Shown piece after piece: positions 32,801 to 47,800 of a DNA stretch of 64,000 nt. Each line of letters begins with the position of its first letter. Positions within the stretch are counted from its first letter, which is position 1. The position numbers and the translations under genes are program-made. Below the pieces are notes generated by a model that did no database searches, had not been told where the DNA came from, and saw nothing but the letters and a program-made list of their open reading frames with translations. This DNA comes from Costus lasius (lineage: Eukaryota > Streptophyta > Magnoliopsida > Zingiberales > Costaceae), in NCBI GenBank assembly GCA_027563935.2, contig CM050454.1, forward strand, positions 3,934,001-3,998,000, written 5' to 3'.

Positions 32801-35800
32801 GCTTGTAATATTGTGGTCAAGAGACTATTGGAAGTTTGTCAGAAATTCATAAAAGGAAGCCAATATTCATTAGCCTGACTCGTTCATTTGTAAGCTAAAT
32901 CCAAAAAGCAATAGAATAATAAATTGAAGAAAGATTCAAAACTATTCTTGCAAATAGTTGATGCTGAATTTTTTTATTATATCTTACACGAAGCTTTCAG
33001 AATGCTTCAGAATATTATTGAGGTGAAAATTAGCAAACAAGAATAAGATATTTACACTAAACAAGTAAAATGATAATTGGAAATTGAACAATAGGAAATC
33101 ATTTCTAAGGCATTTTCTCTTTGTAGTTTCAACTTGTACATGTTTACATTTCCAATATTCGAAAATACACAAAAAATTTAACCGTCATGGATACCACTCT
33201 TGAATTCAAACATTTCACATCTGAATCTATTATTATTGTCATATATAATATTTAAATATTTAATTAGAATACCCAAATTGCCTTCAGTATTTTGGACGCC
33301 ACTAATTCAATAAACTCATTTTGTTTGCCATTATTAAAATTATAAATAATTTGTGAATATTTAAAATATTGAATTATAAATAACTCAATTAAATTTATGT
33401 TAATAGTAAGTTGACTGGAAATCAGTTGCAATTACTGTTTACAAGTTTTATTAACATAACAAAAATGTAATATATGTTAGAATTTATATTTAGAATGATA
33501 CACATAATCAATAATTTTGGAATCATTTACAACTATATAAAAATAAACTATAATAACTTTGAATTTGTTACTACAAGTATGAAAAAAATGTAGGGATTTA
33601 CTGGTAGAATTCAACTGGATATAACTAATCTTCTCCTGATAGGTATCTTTGACCTAATAGTGATTAACATTGTCAACAAAGACTACATTAGCTGCAGGTC
33701 GTTATCATTAAATAACGAAGATAACTAAACAAATGAGAAAACTCATTATTTTCTTATATTAAGCAAATATAATTAAATCAAGCATGCACCAAGAGAACGT
33801 AGAATACAAAGTAACTATTCAGAAGAGGTAGATATACCTTTGGACAGGCTGGTTCCTCAACAAGGTCCTTTTCTGGATCAGATAAATATACAAATCTTTC
33901 AAAATTACTTATTGCTTCAGTGAGACTCTTTGAGTCTTTTATAAGATACTTATAGAGAGATGCCCGAACTGCTATATTTGCAAAGAAGTCGTTATTAACT
34001 GCCATTGACCGTAAATCTGTTATTTGACCAGGTTTCAATTCAGGGTAAACTGAGTACAGGTATGAGGTAATCAAGTAATCCAAGATGGCATCTCCAAGGA
34101 ACTCTAGTTTCTAGTCATCAGGAAAAAGATAAGTCACAATCAGCATAACCTAAATGTGATCATAATTCATACCTTTGAAAACTTTACGAAAGTCAAACCT
34201 GATAGCAGCCACAGAAGTGATTGTTATAGGAGGGATGTATAAATGCTTCTAGAAGGAGGCCTTTGTATAGAAATGGACGATCTAGACGTTCTTCCAGTTC
34301 ATTTACATTTATTTTATTTAATAGTGAGAGGTTTCTCTTGCTTAGGTCCAACACTTTATAAACATCTGAAACATTAAAATCAACTGGTACCCCTATCCAG
34401 CGAAGAAATGCAAATGCAGCTTTGAATCCACTTTCAACAAGAAAAGCTCCAACAAGGGCTTCAACAACGTCTGCAATGGTTTTCCTGTACACCCAGAGGT
34501 GGGATTTGGTGCATTTAACGTTGCAACTTTCTACTCCAACATTCAGATTCTCTTCTGGTTGATGAATCATTAATTCTGTGTCTATATTGCAAACAGTTTT
34601 ACAGGGACGGCCCAATGCGAAGAATTGTGCTGGATCAAACAATTCATCACGAATATAGACCTGAAATTTTGAGAGATGCATGTATAAAGAAAGATAAATG
34701 TGTATGCACATGCATGTGCGTGGATATGTATATATTATTTATCTATATATATAGATGTACACAAGTACATGCATAAGCTGATAACTTGACCACACGACTT
34801 GAGCAAACTGAAAAATAAATAAACAAATAAAGTATACATTTAAAATAAAAAGGACAAAAAGTAGTAGCAATAACTATACATTAGCCCGGAGTCACATCTG
34901 GAAGCATTCCTCTTTTTTCAAGAGAGATTAAGAGACCCTGGTTTGTTCTGATTAAATTGATTCTAGGATACAAAAAGAAAAATGCAAAAGAATTTTTACC
35001 TGTAGTTTCTTCGCAATTGCTAGCTCATACAGATTTAAATTATTTACAAATCCAGATCTTTTCTGGGTCAACTGCCCTTCATCAAGGGCCTCAAAGGAAA
35101 GAAAGCAATGCCGACCAACTGCATATTTAAGGAAAGAATCACCAAGGACTTCAAACCGCTCAAGGGAAAGACGCTCCAAGCATTTTTCAGTAGTCAGTGC
35201 TTCTAGGATCTGAAAATTACATCTACATTGAGATACAGTGAATTCAAAATGCGAATAGGCAACAAGATATATGAAATAATAATTTCAAGCATACAAATAG
35301 ACAAGCCAAATTAAAGAAGATATGAGAAGATCCTACACTTTGGGCTCCAATATCAGATGCCTCTGGGAATGATGAGGAAAGTGCATCCTTTAGCTCAATA
35401 GCAACAAGAAGATTTTCCAGGCGATGCATCACAGATGGCAATAAAGATAAAGAACTTCCTATATCTTTGGAAAAGCCAATTATTTTTAATGAACAAAGCT
35501 CTGGAGGCAACTCAACAAAATGCTCAGCTATATCCCTGGCCTCTGCTTTATAAAAAAAATGGTTAGGATGATGGAAACTACAAAAAGTAAAAAAACAAAT
35601 ATATTTGAATAATAAGAGTATAAATTATCACACCATCATGGCTGCATAGACTATTCTTGACACAAATACAGCTAAAGAACATCTTCATAACATTCTACTC
35701 TCAAAATTTACTAAAAGGCATAGGAATGACATCTAATAGTGCAATAAACTCATGATGAAATGTACATGCAATTTACCGCAAAAAAAGAAAGTGCATGCAA

Positions 35801-38800
35801 ACTGCCATTAAAATTGACGACCAGTTCACTCTAGCCAGAAGTCACAGTGCCGCAAAGAGCCTTAGCAGTTTGAAGGACTCGAGAATTTATGAAGTAAACA
35901 TGGAACCTCGATAAAAGATCCTTCATAACATATTTTCTTAATTTTATGCAGGAACTTTACACCTGAACCAGCTCAAATGATTCCAAAAACTGATGCTCCT
36001 CTTTTTGCCACTGACTTCCAACAAAATTTCAACAAGGTATCCAAAGTCACTGCCAAAATTCTTGCTAGCCGCCTCCCCCTGAAACCCCACCTTCTACCTT
36101 ATTTGTCTCAATCTGATGGCATTTGTGAATGGGAGAGACTTGACTGATTGTTACATGTTCATAGAGGCACTGAACAGTTGAATAATAAGGGAAAAAAAGA
36201 AGTTTTGATGCCAAATATTGATTGTCTTATACAAGGTTTTCAAATTAAGTCTATCTTGATCCAGAGTTAGATTGGTATGTGCCAGGAAATACAAACATAC
36301 GATATTGGTCCTAAAACAAATATTATATCTATAACATTATATATAAAAATATAGCACCAAATCAATATAACTTAACACTGTGTACTAGAACAAGCATGGA
36401 CTGCTACATTCTGATCGTCTTAGGAGGCAATCATCAAGGTTATGAAGGCAATGAATAAGCCTCATCTCTAATACTCCATTAGTCATCTTGGTGAATGGGA
36501 AGCAATGGCATTGGATCAATTGTAGAAAAGGGTATAATACAAGGTGATTTGATTGGTAAGTGCATTTAAGTAACAAACCCAAAATAGATTTAGACAGATT
36601 AATGTATGATTTTTTAATAACTAACTTCTTCAACTAATCTCTCTAAAGGTTTAAAATCTCACTCCACTATAGTGTCCTGTCTAGTTTCGGACCGATACAT
36701 ACCAACACTACACGTACCATACCGAGTTGCTTCATGCTTTTATTTTTATTGTATGAAATTTTTATACTCCAAAACTTTCATGAAAATTTTCTACTCCAAA
36801 ACTTTCTTCTCCAACTCCCTTTCCACACAAGTCTATCAGTTTTATTCCAATTTATGTATCCTTCTCTCAATCTTCTTTCATAATATGTTGATACTAGAAA
36901 TTCAACTACTACTACTAACCTACATAGAACAAACTAGATCCTTACTAGTTGCATTTACAGCTAATCCTCCAATACCACAACCCTATTATCTACAAAATGC
37001 AAGGGATTATATTAATAAAAAAATAAAAACAAAAAATACATATCATGACTTCTCAAACATAAGCCTAACACTTACATATCATGGCTTCTTAGATGCTAGA
37101 GTGTTGTCCGATTTTGTCTGGTATGGACCGAAATGTATCGGTTTGAGCTTGGACCGGTACACTGGTTTGGATTAAAATATCAAACCTTGGCCAGGACATA
37201 GTAATGTCATCAGTCTTTGTCCACCTTTTCTTTTGCCTTCACCTTTTCCTCTTGACTTCTCACCCTTTCTCCCTTTTCTTTTGGTCCGCCCATTCAATAT
37301 TGACCTTGTTCTGCCCCGCTCAGTACTGAAAGAAGGTCATACTGGTTCGTACGCCCATGTCAGTATTTGAATCATTGGTACAAAGACATTCCATTATTAA
37401 ATGGATTCACTCTCCCATTGCAAATATTGCCATAACTTTTATATTAAGAATATGTTCCTCTATGCTGATCTTAGTGAGATACATATGGAACAACCTCTAG
37501 GATTTGTAGCTCAAGCAGTCCTTGAAAGCCTTATTCTGAAAAGACATCCTTGTACGGACCAAAGTAGTATCTTGAGCACAATTAGACAAATTAGCTAAAT
37601 TTAGCAATTTTCTAGTTCAGTTTTGCATGATCAAGAGCGGATCAGATTAGTTAGTCCGTCACCTTACATCCCAGTCTAGGAACCTCAATCTACTGATTGT
37701 TTGTATATGATATTATCATTATGGGTAATGACATCTCCAACTAGGAAGCTAATAGTAAGTCGTTCTTTGATACATGAAATACTCCAGATTGGTTGGGAAA
37801 AAATGAGATATAAAGGTTTGGCTATGACTCTTTGAAAATGTTTTAAATTATGAGTTCTGAGACATTTAAGTGGTTGTAACATTCAATTTTATCAGTTGTA
37901 CGTTGTGTTATAGTTTTGCTATTCGTTGACTGCTGTTTTCTGTTGTTAACTTCTTTAGATTGCAAGTTAGCACAATGTAAAAACAGTTATAAGCTATAAC
38001 ATAGTCTCAAAGTAGAAGTGTGGGTGAGCTCTACATGTGCTCATTAGTGTTGACCTTCCTGAGTTGTTAATGGAGTGCTCTTAGTTGATAGAGTTGTGTT
38101 TATTACTAAACTCTTGTGTGGTTGTGCTGCCCATCAGGGTTAATGAAAATATGAAATTATTATTGCCCTGGTGTGGATATGGTATTTGAGATTCTGACCT
38201 CCTTGGTGTGTGACATTCAGGAAGTTTGTTCTACCTCACACATGCGCAGACCAACACTTCACTAGCATGAAGCCAAACTACTACTTAATAGTCCACATGT
38301 AGCCAACGCCTTCTCCCATATGAGAAAACAGTTATCATCTTGTTTTACTTTGTTTTTACTAGCAATTATTACTTATAGGGTAAACAAGATTGATATCTAC
38401 ATTCCCACTTAAGTACTGAAGTTGAATAGCTAGTGGGTATTTTATCCATGTTGTATGGATATTTTGTGCCAAATATCTTAGGTATTAGATAGTATTAGTA
38501 GATAATTACTTTGTTTAGCAGTTACTTATTCCTCTTTATACATGGATCAAGACGAGTACTCTAGTTTTGAACTAAGGAAACAATTTCTTTTATCACCTAC
38601 TCAACTTCAGAAACATGTTAGTTTGTTCTACGCAGTCATAAAAAATTTAGGCCTAGAAATAGTAGGGGCAGACTGACTGACCTTTCTGAGTCAATCCGAG
38701 GCTACTAAGTGATTGGGTCATCGATGCTGCCTATTTTCAACTGGCAAAAAGCTTCACATCAAATTTGATGTTGCTAGCAAGACTAAATGGTGATGTTGGT

Positions 38801-41800
38801 TCTTTTCAGTGTACCACGCTTATCAAGTAGCAGTGCGGAGTATAAGCATTCAATCAATGAGTGGAGAAGGTGTAGACATTGACGTCTCTTGAACTCATGA
38901 TGGCATCCAATATCAGCTTGGTCCAAGCACAAGTGGGCTAAAAGCCTGACATAACTCACTTGCACCAATCAGAAAGTCCTTAAACTACATAGTAAATTAA
39001 GCTCAAGAATCTCCATTGGGAGGGGAGAATACGGCTAAAAATATAATGGTCATGTATCTCCAAATTTCAATTGTATAGTCTAAGGACATGAACAAGCCAG
39101 TCAGAGTGGTTCTTGGTAAGGACTTCGAAAAAACCTAAAAAGAAACATATTCAAATAAGGGAATTTGCACTATTACAATAAAGCCAGTATAGTTAATATT
39201 AATGAATCAATATTGCGTAGAACCTCTAAAGATAGTATCTTTATACTTGAAATAAAACATTAGAAGATGAGCTCTCACATTAAGCACAATTTAGCAGATT
39301 GATTAAGAGATCTTGGAGTAGAATCTCACACCTAAATGTGAAAAAACAAAGGTCACCTGCAAAACAAACAATAGCAAACAAAATTGTAAACTTGGAAGTC
39401 ACCTGTTTTCTCTTGTATTCTGTTGTGTAGTAAATTGCGCAAAACAAACAGCTGCTTGGCCTTCAAGAAGGGTTGCTCTGGATAGGAAAGTTGGATACGG
39501 AATCTGTATTTAACATTGGCAATATCAAGGCACTTATATTTTGAATGTCAATGTAAGAATTTTATCATAAATGATATGAATGGAAAACCAAAAATCACGG
39601 AATTAGTAGCTAGATACTGGAGAAGACGAGTTCAATTATTTAGTAGCAAAAGGTGAGTCTGAGGTGAGCTAGTAAGGATTGGTGATGCAAGACGTAGAGG
39701 AAGATGAAAGAAACCTTATTATTCCCACCACGGTATTTTATGACTATTGACTAGTGAATGGTTTTGCATTTGTTAAATATAAAAATATAGATTGGGCCCT
39801 TCAAACCGCTTAAGCGCTTGGGATAATTAAACAATAACATTATCATATGGCAAAGGCCTAGAGTTCAAGTTCAAACTCATCACCAATATGCCATGTTCAT
39901 AATTCAAAGCTAGTTATCAAGGAAGATTATCGAATAAAGAATATAGATAACCATTTTCTAAAGGCTTATGCTTTACGTAATATTAGGTCTATACGACACG
40001 TACAGAATGGTATCAACACCGAGACATGATACTCCACCTGCCTGGAATCTAGTTATTTGTGCTTCAGAAAAGGTGTCAATATCTAAATTTCTTTCTAGCC
40101 ATTTCAGGGTTTATTTTAACAGGAATAAGGGTTCTTTCTCCCTATATAAACGCTCATAGCTCTCTTTTTTCACTCCTCACTCTCTCAAACTCCCAAACTC
40201 ATCTTTTCCCACATGGCATCATCCATGGAAATTTTGTGAGAATCACCACTCTTAGCAATTCATTTATTACAATCATTTCCAATGAAGATGAAGACTTCAA
40301 CCAACATGTAGCAAAGCTTGACACCTATGATGATTATCAGGGCTGTGGACTCTAAAATATTTGCTTTTTTTGCTACCAATTCAAGATGGGTTCTAATTTT
40401 GAATGGTAATAACTACCTATTATGGTCACAAGCTATGAAAATTTTCTTATGATCATAGAGCTAGAAACAGTAAATGGATTCTATTACTGTTCCCTTAGGG
40501 TTTGGAGCATAAGTAACCCAAGGATTAAGATAAAAAACCCATTAAAGGAACCGGAACCCGGAAAGGACATGAACACAGAATCTCAACACTCAATCTCATG
40601 CTGGAGCAACGATATCCATCATGCCCACCTTAGTATATAGTTCATGAAATTTGGTTTTGCTAAGAGCCTTTTGAAAATGTCGGCAAGTTAATATTCAGTC
40701 TTAGTGTATAAAGTACTTATTTGATTGTTGTAGATGACATCTCTAATTAAGTGATAATCAATTTCGTTATGTTTGGTCCGTTCCTGAAAAGCAGGGTTGT
40801 TGGCAATAAAAATTGTTGACTGATTATTACAGTATATGATCACAGGAACATCTATAAGAATATCAAATTCCTTTAAAATGCCTTTTAACCATATTAGCTC
40901 ACATTTAGTATATGTCATGGTCATGTACTCAACCTCACAGCTTGACCTAGATACAACACCCTGTTTCTTGTTTTTTCAAGTAACAAGATTTCCCCCAATA
41001 TAAGTACAAAACTCCGAAATAGATTTTCTATTATCTACTGTCCCAGCATAATCTGCATTTGAATAAGCTTCAACTTTGCAATGCTTATTTTTCTAATATA
41101 GGAGACCCTTACCAAGGGTTCTATTGAGATCCTGCTTTCCAATGGCAGTTCTTAGGGCATTGCATAAACTGACTAATAGTATCTACAACAAATGATATAT
41201 TCGGACGAGTTATTGTGAGATAGGTGAGTTTTCCCACCACTTATCCAGTGATTTAAAAACCGGTCCGTTTCGACCAGTTTTCTTGGTTCGTACCGGTCCA
41301 AACAGGAACCGGTAGAGGAACCAAAGCAGAGCAGCGGAACTGAAGCAGGCAGCAGGGAAAGAGGAAGGAGGAGGAGAAGGAGAAAGAGAGGAAGGAGAGG
41401 AAGAAGAGAAAGAAGAGGGAGAAGATGAAGATGGTTGCGAGCGAACACAGGCGGCGGAGGCAGATGTAGATGCAGGAGAAATGAGTAGACGCGGACGCGG
41501 GCAACGAGCGAGCAGCAACAGCGGGCTGGAAGCTTCATTCGAAGCTTCCGCACTTCGAACGAAGCTTCCAGCATCCGCTTCTGCTACACGCTGCTCGCCT
41601 GCTACCCGCTGCCGCTACCGCTACCACTCGGTTCACGGTACCGGTACCGGTACTATACCAGTCTGATGACTCACCGGACCGAGTCGCCAGACCAAATTTT
41701 TAAACCTTGATCTATACATAGTAGAGTCGACCGGTTCAGACTCAGTCCACTTACTGTACTATTCATTAGGGGCCATAGAAATTTCTATCTCGCTGGGTTT

Positions 41801-44800
41801 ACATTCAAGCATGCCAATATCAGATAACGAGTCAAACACATATTTTTGCTATGATAAGTTTACACTTGAGTCCTTATAGACTATTTCAGTTCCAAGAAAA
41901 TATGTGGTTTACCTAAGTCCCTTCATAGAGAATTGAGACTATAAGTGTAATTTGGTTTCATGTATCTCTATAAGATCATTCCTTTTAAGGAGGATATCAT
42001 CAATATAAATGGCTAAGATGATAATGCCCATGTTAGAGTTGCAAATAAAAATTGAGTGATCAGACTTGCAGTGATAAAATCCAACACTCGAAATAATAAT
42101 CGAAAATTTATGAAACCAAGCCCCTGGACTTTTCTTTAGACCATAAATAGACTTGTATAGTTTGCATATCAGCTCCCCCTCAATGACATAACCAGGAGGT
42201 TGAGTCATGTATACTTCCTCACACCGTATAGGAAAGCATTCTTTATATCCAGTTGGTGAAGAGTTCATTCAAGGTTATAGCAAGAGATAATATGACCCAA
42301 ACAGAATTGACTCTAGCCACTAGTGAGAAAGTGTCCAAGTAGTCCACCCCATATTCTTAAATGAACCCCTTAGCAACAAGCCGAGCCTTGTAACAATTTA
42401 CCGATCTATCTAGATTGTGTTTGATAGTGTTCACTCATTTGCAAGCTATAAGGTGAATACCTGGTGGGGATCTGTCCAGAGTCCAGATGTGTCTAGCTAA
42501 CAGCTTCCATCTCCTCATCCATGGCCTCTTTCCATTAGGTTGAGAAATGGTTTCAGAAAAATTCATGGGTACTCAGACCAGAGGTAAAAGCACGATGGAA
42601 AGCAGAAAGGCGAGTGTATGAGACAAATTGTGATATAGGATACTTAACTGTGGGTCAGTGTTCTTTGCGCAATGCAATAGATTGATCAAGACTATCTTGT
42701 AGATGACTCAGGCAAAGGTGCTTTAGATGGGGGATCTATGATGGCTATAGGCCAAGTACGACGATGATAAACCTGCAATGACAAATCTTTATTTTCCACA
42801 GGAGAAGGCCCCATGGTGGTGCAATCTAGAGGATATAGAGCAAGAACAAGAATGTTAGTGGCAGCATAAGTCATTTAATGCAGTGAGGAATCATCCATCA
42901 AACTACCTGCTCATACACATCTCAACAAAATGGGGTTATTGAGACAGATAGAGACACGTAGAAGAGGTGAGTAAGCATTCTGAATTGATGGAGGAGAATT
43001 GTCCACAAGAAGCTAGGATTTAACAGCAGCATAAGAGTCATTTAATACAGTAAGGAATCCGGTAACGAAGAGCTCTTGTCGTTGTCAAATGGTCACAAAT
43101 ATGTATGTCAACAGTGGGTGGTTGAAGTATTTGATCCCACTTTCCTTTCAAAATTCGATAGAACTCGAGTAAGGGGGTGTCTCCTTGTTTCTAGCTCAAT
43201 ATCTCTTTATAGAGATAGTAGACTTGACAAGTGTTCTCCTGAGTGGGGCATAAGCAAAAGTAAGAAATTCTCAAATTTCTTTGGCAGCGTCCAAGAACAT
43301 AGCAGTGGATACAATGTTAGGATTAGGTTCTATACTGCTCACTAATTAAGTCACAGATACCATGTTCGAGCATCTCCATATTTCATAAGTTGGGTCAAAA
43401 GAGTCGAGGGAAAAGTTATTCAAGCGTTAGTCTTTCCCATATGACCCAAGATAGAAACACATAGATCTAGCCCAGAGAAGATAATTGTTCCCATCAAATT
43501 TCACTGTAGTGGCAATATTAGACACTAGTTTTAACTCATTAGTATTAGTTATAATCGCCATTATATCAAGTGTAGAAGAATATTGACAAGCATATCAACA
43601 AGCAGGGAAGCAATTAGAGCTATAACTAATCAAGACATGGCTGCATAGAGACGCAAGAGGCAAGCAATTGCTGTCAAGCACAGACCACCAGGAACCTGAC
43701 AGAAGTGACCTCAATGCTAGAGAAGACCGAGAGCAGGAAATCTCTTGGCGGCAGGGAAGAGGAGCGACCACCACTAGTGATTAAGGCCGAGTGATGCCTA
43801 GGAGGAGAGCGCGGCCAAAGAGGTCTAAGAGAGCAACCAGTCGAGAGGCTCCAGTTGATTCTAAAAGTGGAGGTGAAGGCGTCGTTGAAGCTAAAGATGT
43901 TGAGGTGCTGAGGTAGAAGTCATCGATGATGTGGAGGAAAGGGGCGGAAGTCGACGGCGACGTGAAGGAAAGGGTGCAAAAGACGATGGAAGGAAAGGGC
44001 GGAAGATGAAGGTGACAGCGGGGCAACAGAGACATAGAAGAGAAGGCAAAACTCAAAAAACCTCTTATACCAAGTAAGAAACAGTAAATGGATTCTATTA
44101 CTATTCCCTTAGGGTTTGAGACATAAGTAACCCAAGGATTAAGATACAAAACCCGTTAAGGGACTCAGAACCCGAACCAGTTAGGACATGAACACAGAAT
44201 CTCAACACATAGAAAAAGGCTCATCATTTGCCTGCAGATCTACCATCACCTAGTGATCCATCATATGATGCATGGCTTGAGAGTGAATATTGCAACTGTA
44301 GTTATGTTTCAATCGATTACCAAGGTAGTTTTGGAGACTTAATAAGACATATGCTCTTTAGCAAAATATATGTCATATATTTAGAGTTTATAAAAAACAT
44401 CTTTTTATTAAAAAATCACTCCTACACAACATCAACCTCCTACTGCTTATTCCTTTATAATTCTACAACAACAAGAAGAATTCTTAGTGACCAAATTTTT
44501 GTTTAGTTTAAATGAAAAGTATGCTTTAGCAAAATCTCAATTACTAGTTGTAATCCTACCATTCCCAAGTCAAGGATGTCCATGTCCTCTTAGTCAAAGT
44601 GCTCTTATTACTTTGCAAAATGGAGGGTGTGATTGAGGTTCTAGATCTAGCCAAGGATGAAGTTGTAGCCATAGTTTCCCAGCATGCACCTATGTTTTAA
44701 AAATCGATCTCTATTAGAAAGAAAAAGAACGAGTAAGAGGAGGAAGATGCTCATGACATGCGATGTGTGAGCTTTCACAATAAGTGGAGTCGGACCACAA

Positions 44801-47800
44801 GCAAACACATGCACAACGAGCGGATGCAGATCTGAGCAAAGAAAAAGTACTTCCTCTTCCTCTTCTCCACTACGGTGTTGCTAGTGTCCGATTCCATCTG
44901 GTACATACCAATCTAGACCAACACTAGGTCTCATAACATGTTTTAGTACCTTGGCATATAACTTTTTATCTTCTTCTTCCTCTTCCTCTTCTTCTTCATT
45001 CCAGCGTTGTTCCCACCCGATTCTACCTAGTACATATCGTTCTAAGTTTAGATTGGCACTAAGTCTCGGACTGAGTTTTAGAACCTTAGCATGCAATCTC
45101 TAACCATATGCCTAATAGATATTAGCAAAACTTTGAACATTCTTCTCATGCAAAAGCTACAATTAATACTTCACGGTGAGCTATTACTATTTCAAATGCT
45201 GAATATGAAAATTTTTTAAAGTTCTTATCTTCTATTGCTGATCTATTAGATGCCCTGCTACCACTACTCTTGCTACTATTGCCTCTTTAGCCTCTTTTAT
45301 AAATGTATGGTTCCTTGATTTTGGTACATCTTTACACATAGAGGCATTGATTATGCTCCTCTTACTTCTATTATCATTCTCAACAATGTACATTATGTTC
45401 TATAAGTTCCTATTAACCTATTATATGTTTATGCATTTACAAAAGCATAACCTTTACTTCCTCTTGCTGCTTTTACAAAAATTAGCGGGGGGTTATATGC
45501 GTGAAGGCATATATATGTTCAATAAATTCACGCATGAAAGCCTATACATCCGCCAGTTCTAATGTATATTAGTGGCACTATCATCTTGGCCACCCATCAT
45601 CAATAATTGCTTAACATTTTTTGTCCTTGTCATCGAGTCACTTGGTAAACATCACAATGTCTTTTTTTATCAAGTCAAAATAATAAAAGTTCACATCCCT
45701 TTTAGTTAGTATATTCTAATATTTAGGGCCCGAGTCCTATTATTGGATGGTCACTAATATTTTATTGTTTTAATGATGACCACTTTATTATGTGTTGGTG
45801 TTTCTTGTTAAAAACTCAATCTAAAGGTCTTTTATGTTCAAAAACCTTTTTACTACAATAAAAATTAGTTTAATACTTTTGTGCAAGTCTTGCACACTAA
45901 TAATGCTTGAATACACCAACTTTTGAAACTATTGCTAGTCCAATGATATCATTCACCAAAACATCTGCCCATATACTTCATCATAAAATGGAATGACTGA
46001 AAGGAAACATAGGTATGTTCGATCACAATCATGTTTCATATGCAAGTCCCTTGTTTCTTTAGGCTAATGTTTTTTACCTTCTTGATAAATCGCATGCCAC
46101 TATCAGGCCATCATGGTCAATCATTCTCCATTCTTTTCCCATCCCAAATTTCATTTTCATTAACACTGTATATTTGAATGTGTGCTATGTTCATGTAATT
46201 TGAATGTGCGTGCTATGTTCATGTTCTTGTTCCCGGGTCAGAAAAAATAAATCCTCATGCAGTTTGCTATGTATTTCTTAGATACTCGTGAACCCAAAGA
46301 GGATAATAATCTTTTGACCCATGTCAATGACGTTGCTTTGTTAGTGCTAATGTTACCTTTCTCAAGTCACTTTCATTTTTTTCATAAATCCACAAATAAC
46401 TCCACTCAAATAACTCAGCCAACCATAGTTTGCACCACCATTATAAGGTTTTCCACTAGTCAAAATGTCATCATAACGTCTTCCACCTTACTTGGGTAAA
46501 AGTAAATGAAGCACATCCATATACCTCATTTCAAATTTTGTTTTCTATCATAGTATTTCACCTAAGCATAGTATCACTACTTTCTCCTTTACTAGTCCCC
46601 GAAATCATATTGAGGCTATGCAAGTATTAGAATGAAAGACAAGGATAAAGAGATGCCTACACTTCAAACTAGATAAACATGGACAAATAGTCTCTCTTCA
46701 CTAAGAGCCCAATTTGTTCCTTGTCACCAGGTGTACACTATAAAACACAATCTAGATGGATCCTTTGACAGGTACAAAGCACACTTAGTTGCCAAAGAAT
46801 TCATTCAAATCTATAGAGCCCAACTTTGATATTTTCTCTCATGTTGCTCAGTTAAACTCAGTTTGAACTCTATTCTCCATTCGTCAAACTTTCAATCCCA
46901 GTTATATCAAATGGATATAAAAATGGCATTTCTTTATGGTGCTTTCAAATGGATATAAAAATGGCATTTCTTTATGGTGCTTTATTTGAGATAGTTGCAT
47001 CAAATGGATATAAAAAATGCATTTCTCTATCCTGATTTATCTAAGGTAGTTTATATAGAGTAACTTGGAGAGTTGTATGCAAACTCAATAAATCAATTTA
47101 TGAACTTAAACTCAGTCGGTGTGCATGGTTTCACAAATTCTCCAAAGCGATGTTTTCTACCAACTTCAAATAGACCAAAACAGATTCCTCAATCTGCACA
47201 AGTCACACGAAAAATGAAATAGTGATTTTAGCTATATATTTGGATTATATGCTACTCACATATAGCAATATAGATGGTATAGAAAAAACAAAAAAATTAT
47301 AGATTTGCTAAACCCAATAAAGATGAAAGATCGTAAACCTATTATTTTACCAATGATTACAAATCAGAAACATTGCATTAAAATGGAGTTTACTTATGCG
47401 GATGCTATAAGGTCCAGACATTTGGTACGGAAGTTAAACTATCTTACAATCAAAAGACCTGTTGTATTGCTGGGTGAAACCAAACAATTTATGCAAAACC
47501 CAAAACCCAACAATATCACTTGGATGCCGTCATGAAAATAATACAATACATCAAGGGAGCTTGGGAAAAGCATCGCATACAATAGCAACTACATTAACAA
47601 TATTGATAATAGAAAATCTCCATCTGGATTCTGTATTTATCTAGGAGAAAAAATTTAGTGACATGGAGTAGCAACAAACATATTGTTGTAGCTCGATCCA
47701 GTTGTAAGGTTGAACATAAAACAATGACACAAATGACTTGATATGGTTGAGAGAATTCCTTAAAAAAATGGGTCTTACCTGCTAAGTCTAATGGACATAT

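Larger units (their letters stand above)
40459..44207 (-). mobile_element. Ty1/copia element, internally deleted, with short LTRs
   Basis: Two ~130 bp direct repeats (40459-40588; 44073-44207) start TGTTGAGATTCTGTG on the minus strand. Immediately after the 5' LTR is TGGTATAAGAGG, a tRNA-Met-type PBS. A 5-bp target duplication CATAG lies at 40454-40458 and 44208-44212. Coding remnants run 43561 (gag start) to 40690 (RNase H). At 3.75 kb it is shorter than full copia elements (4.5-6 kb). It also holds an inserted ACCGGT-type repeat (41240-41711). LTRs do not end in the usual CA. Confidence 0.85.

Noticed and set aside
41173..41574. Ser/Pro/Leu-rich frames
   Set aside because: Translations of a purine/pyrimidine tract in a dispersed repeat.
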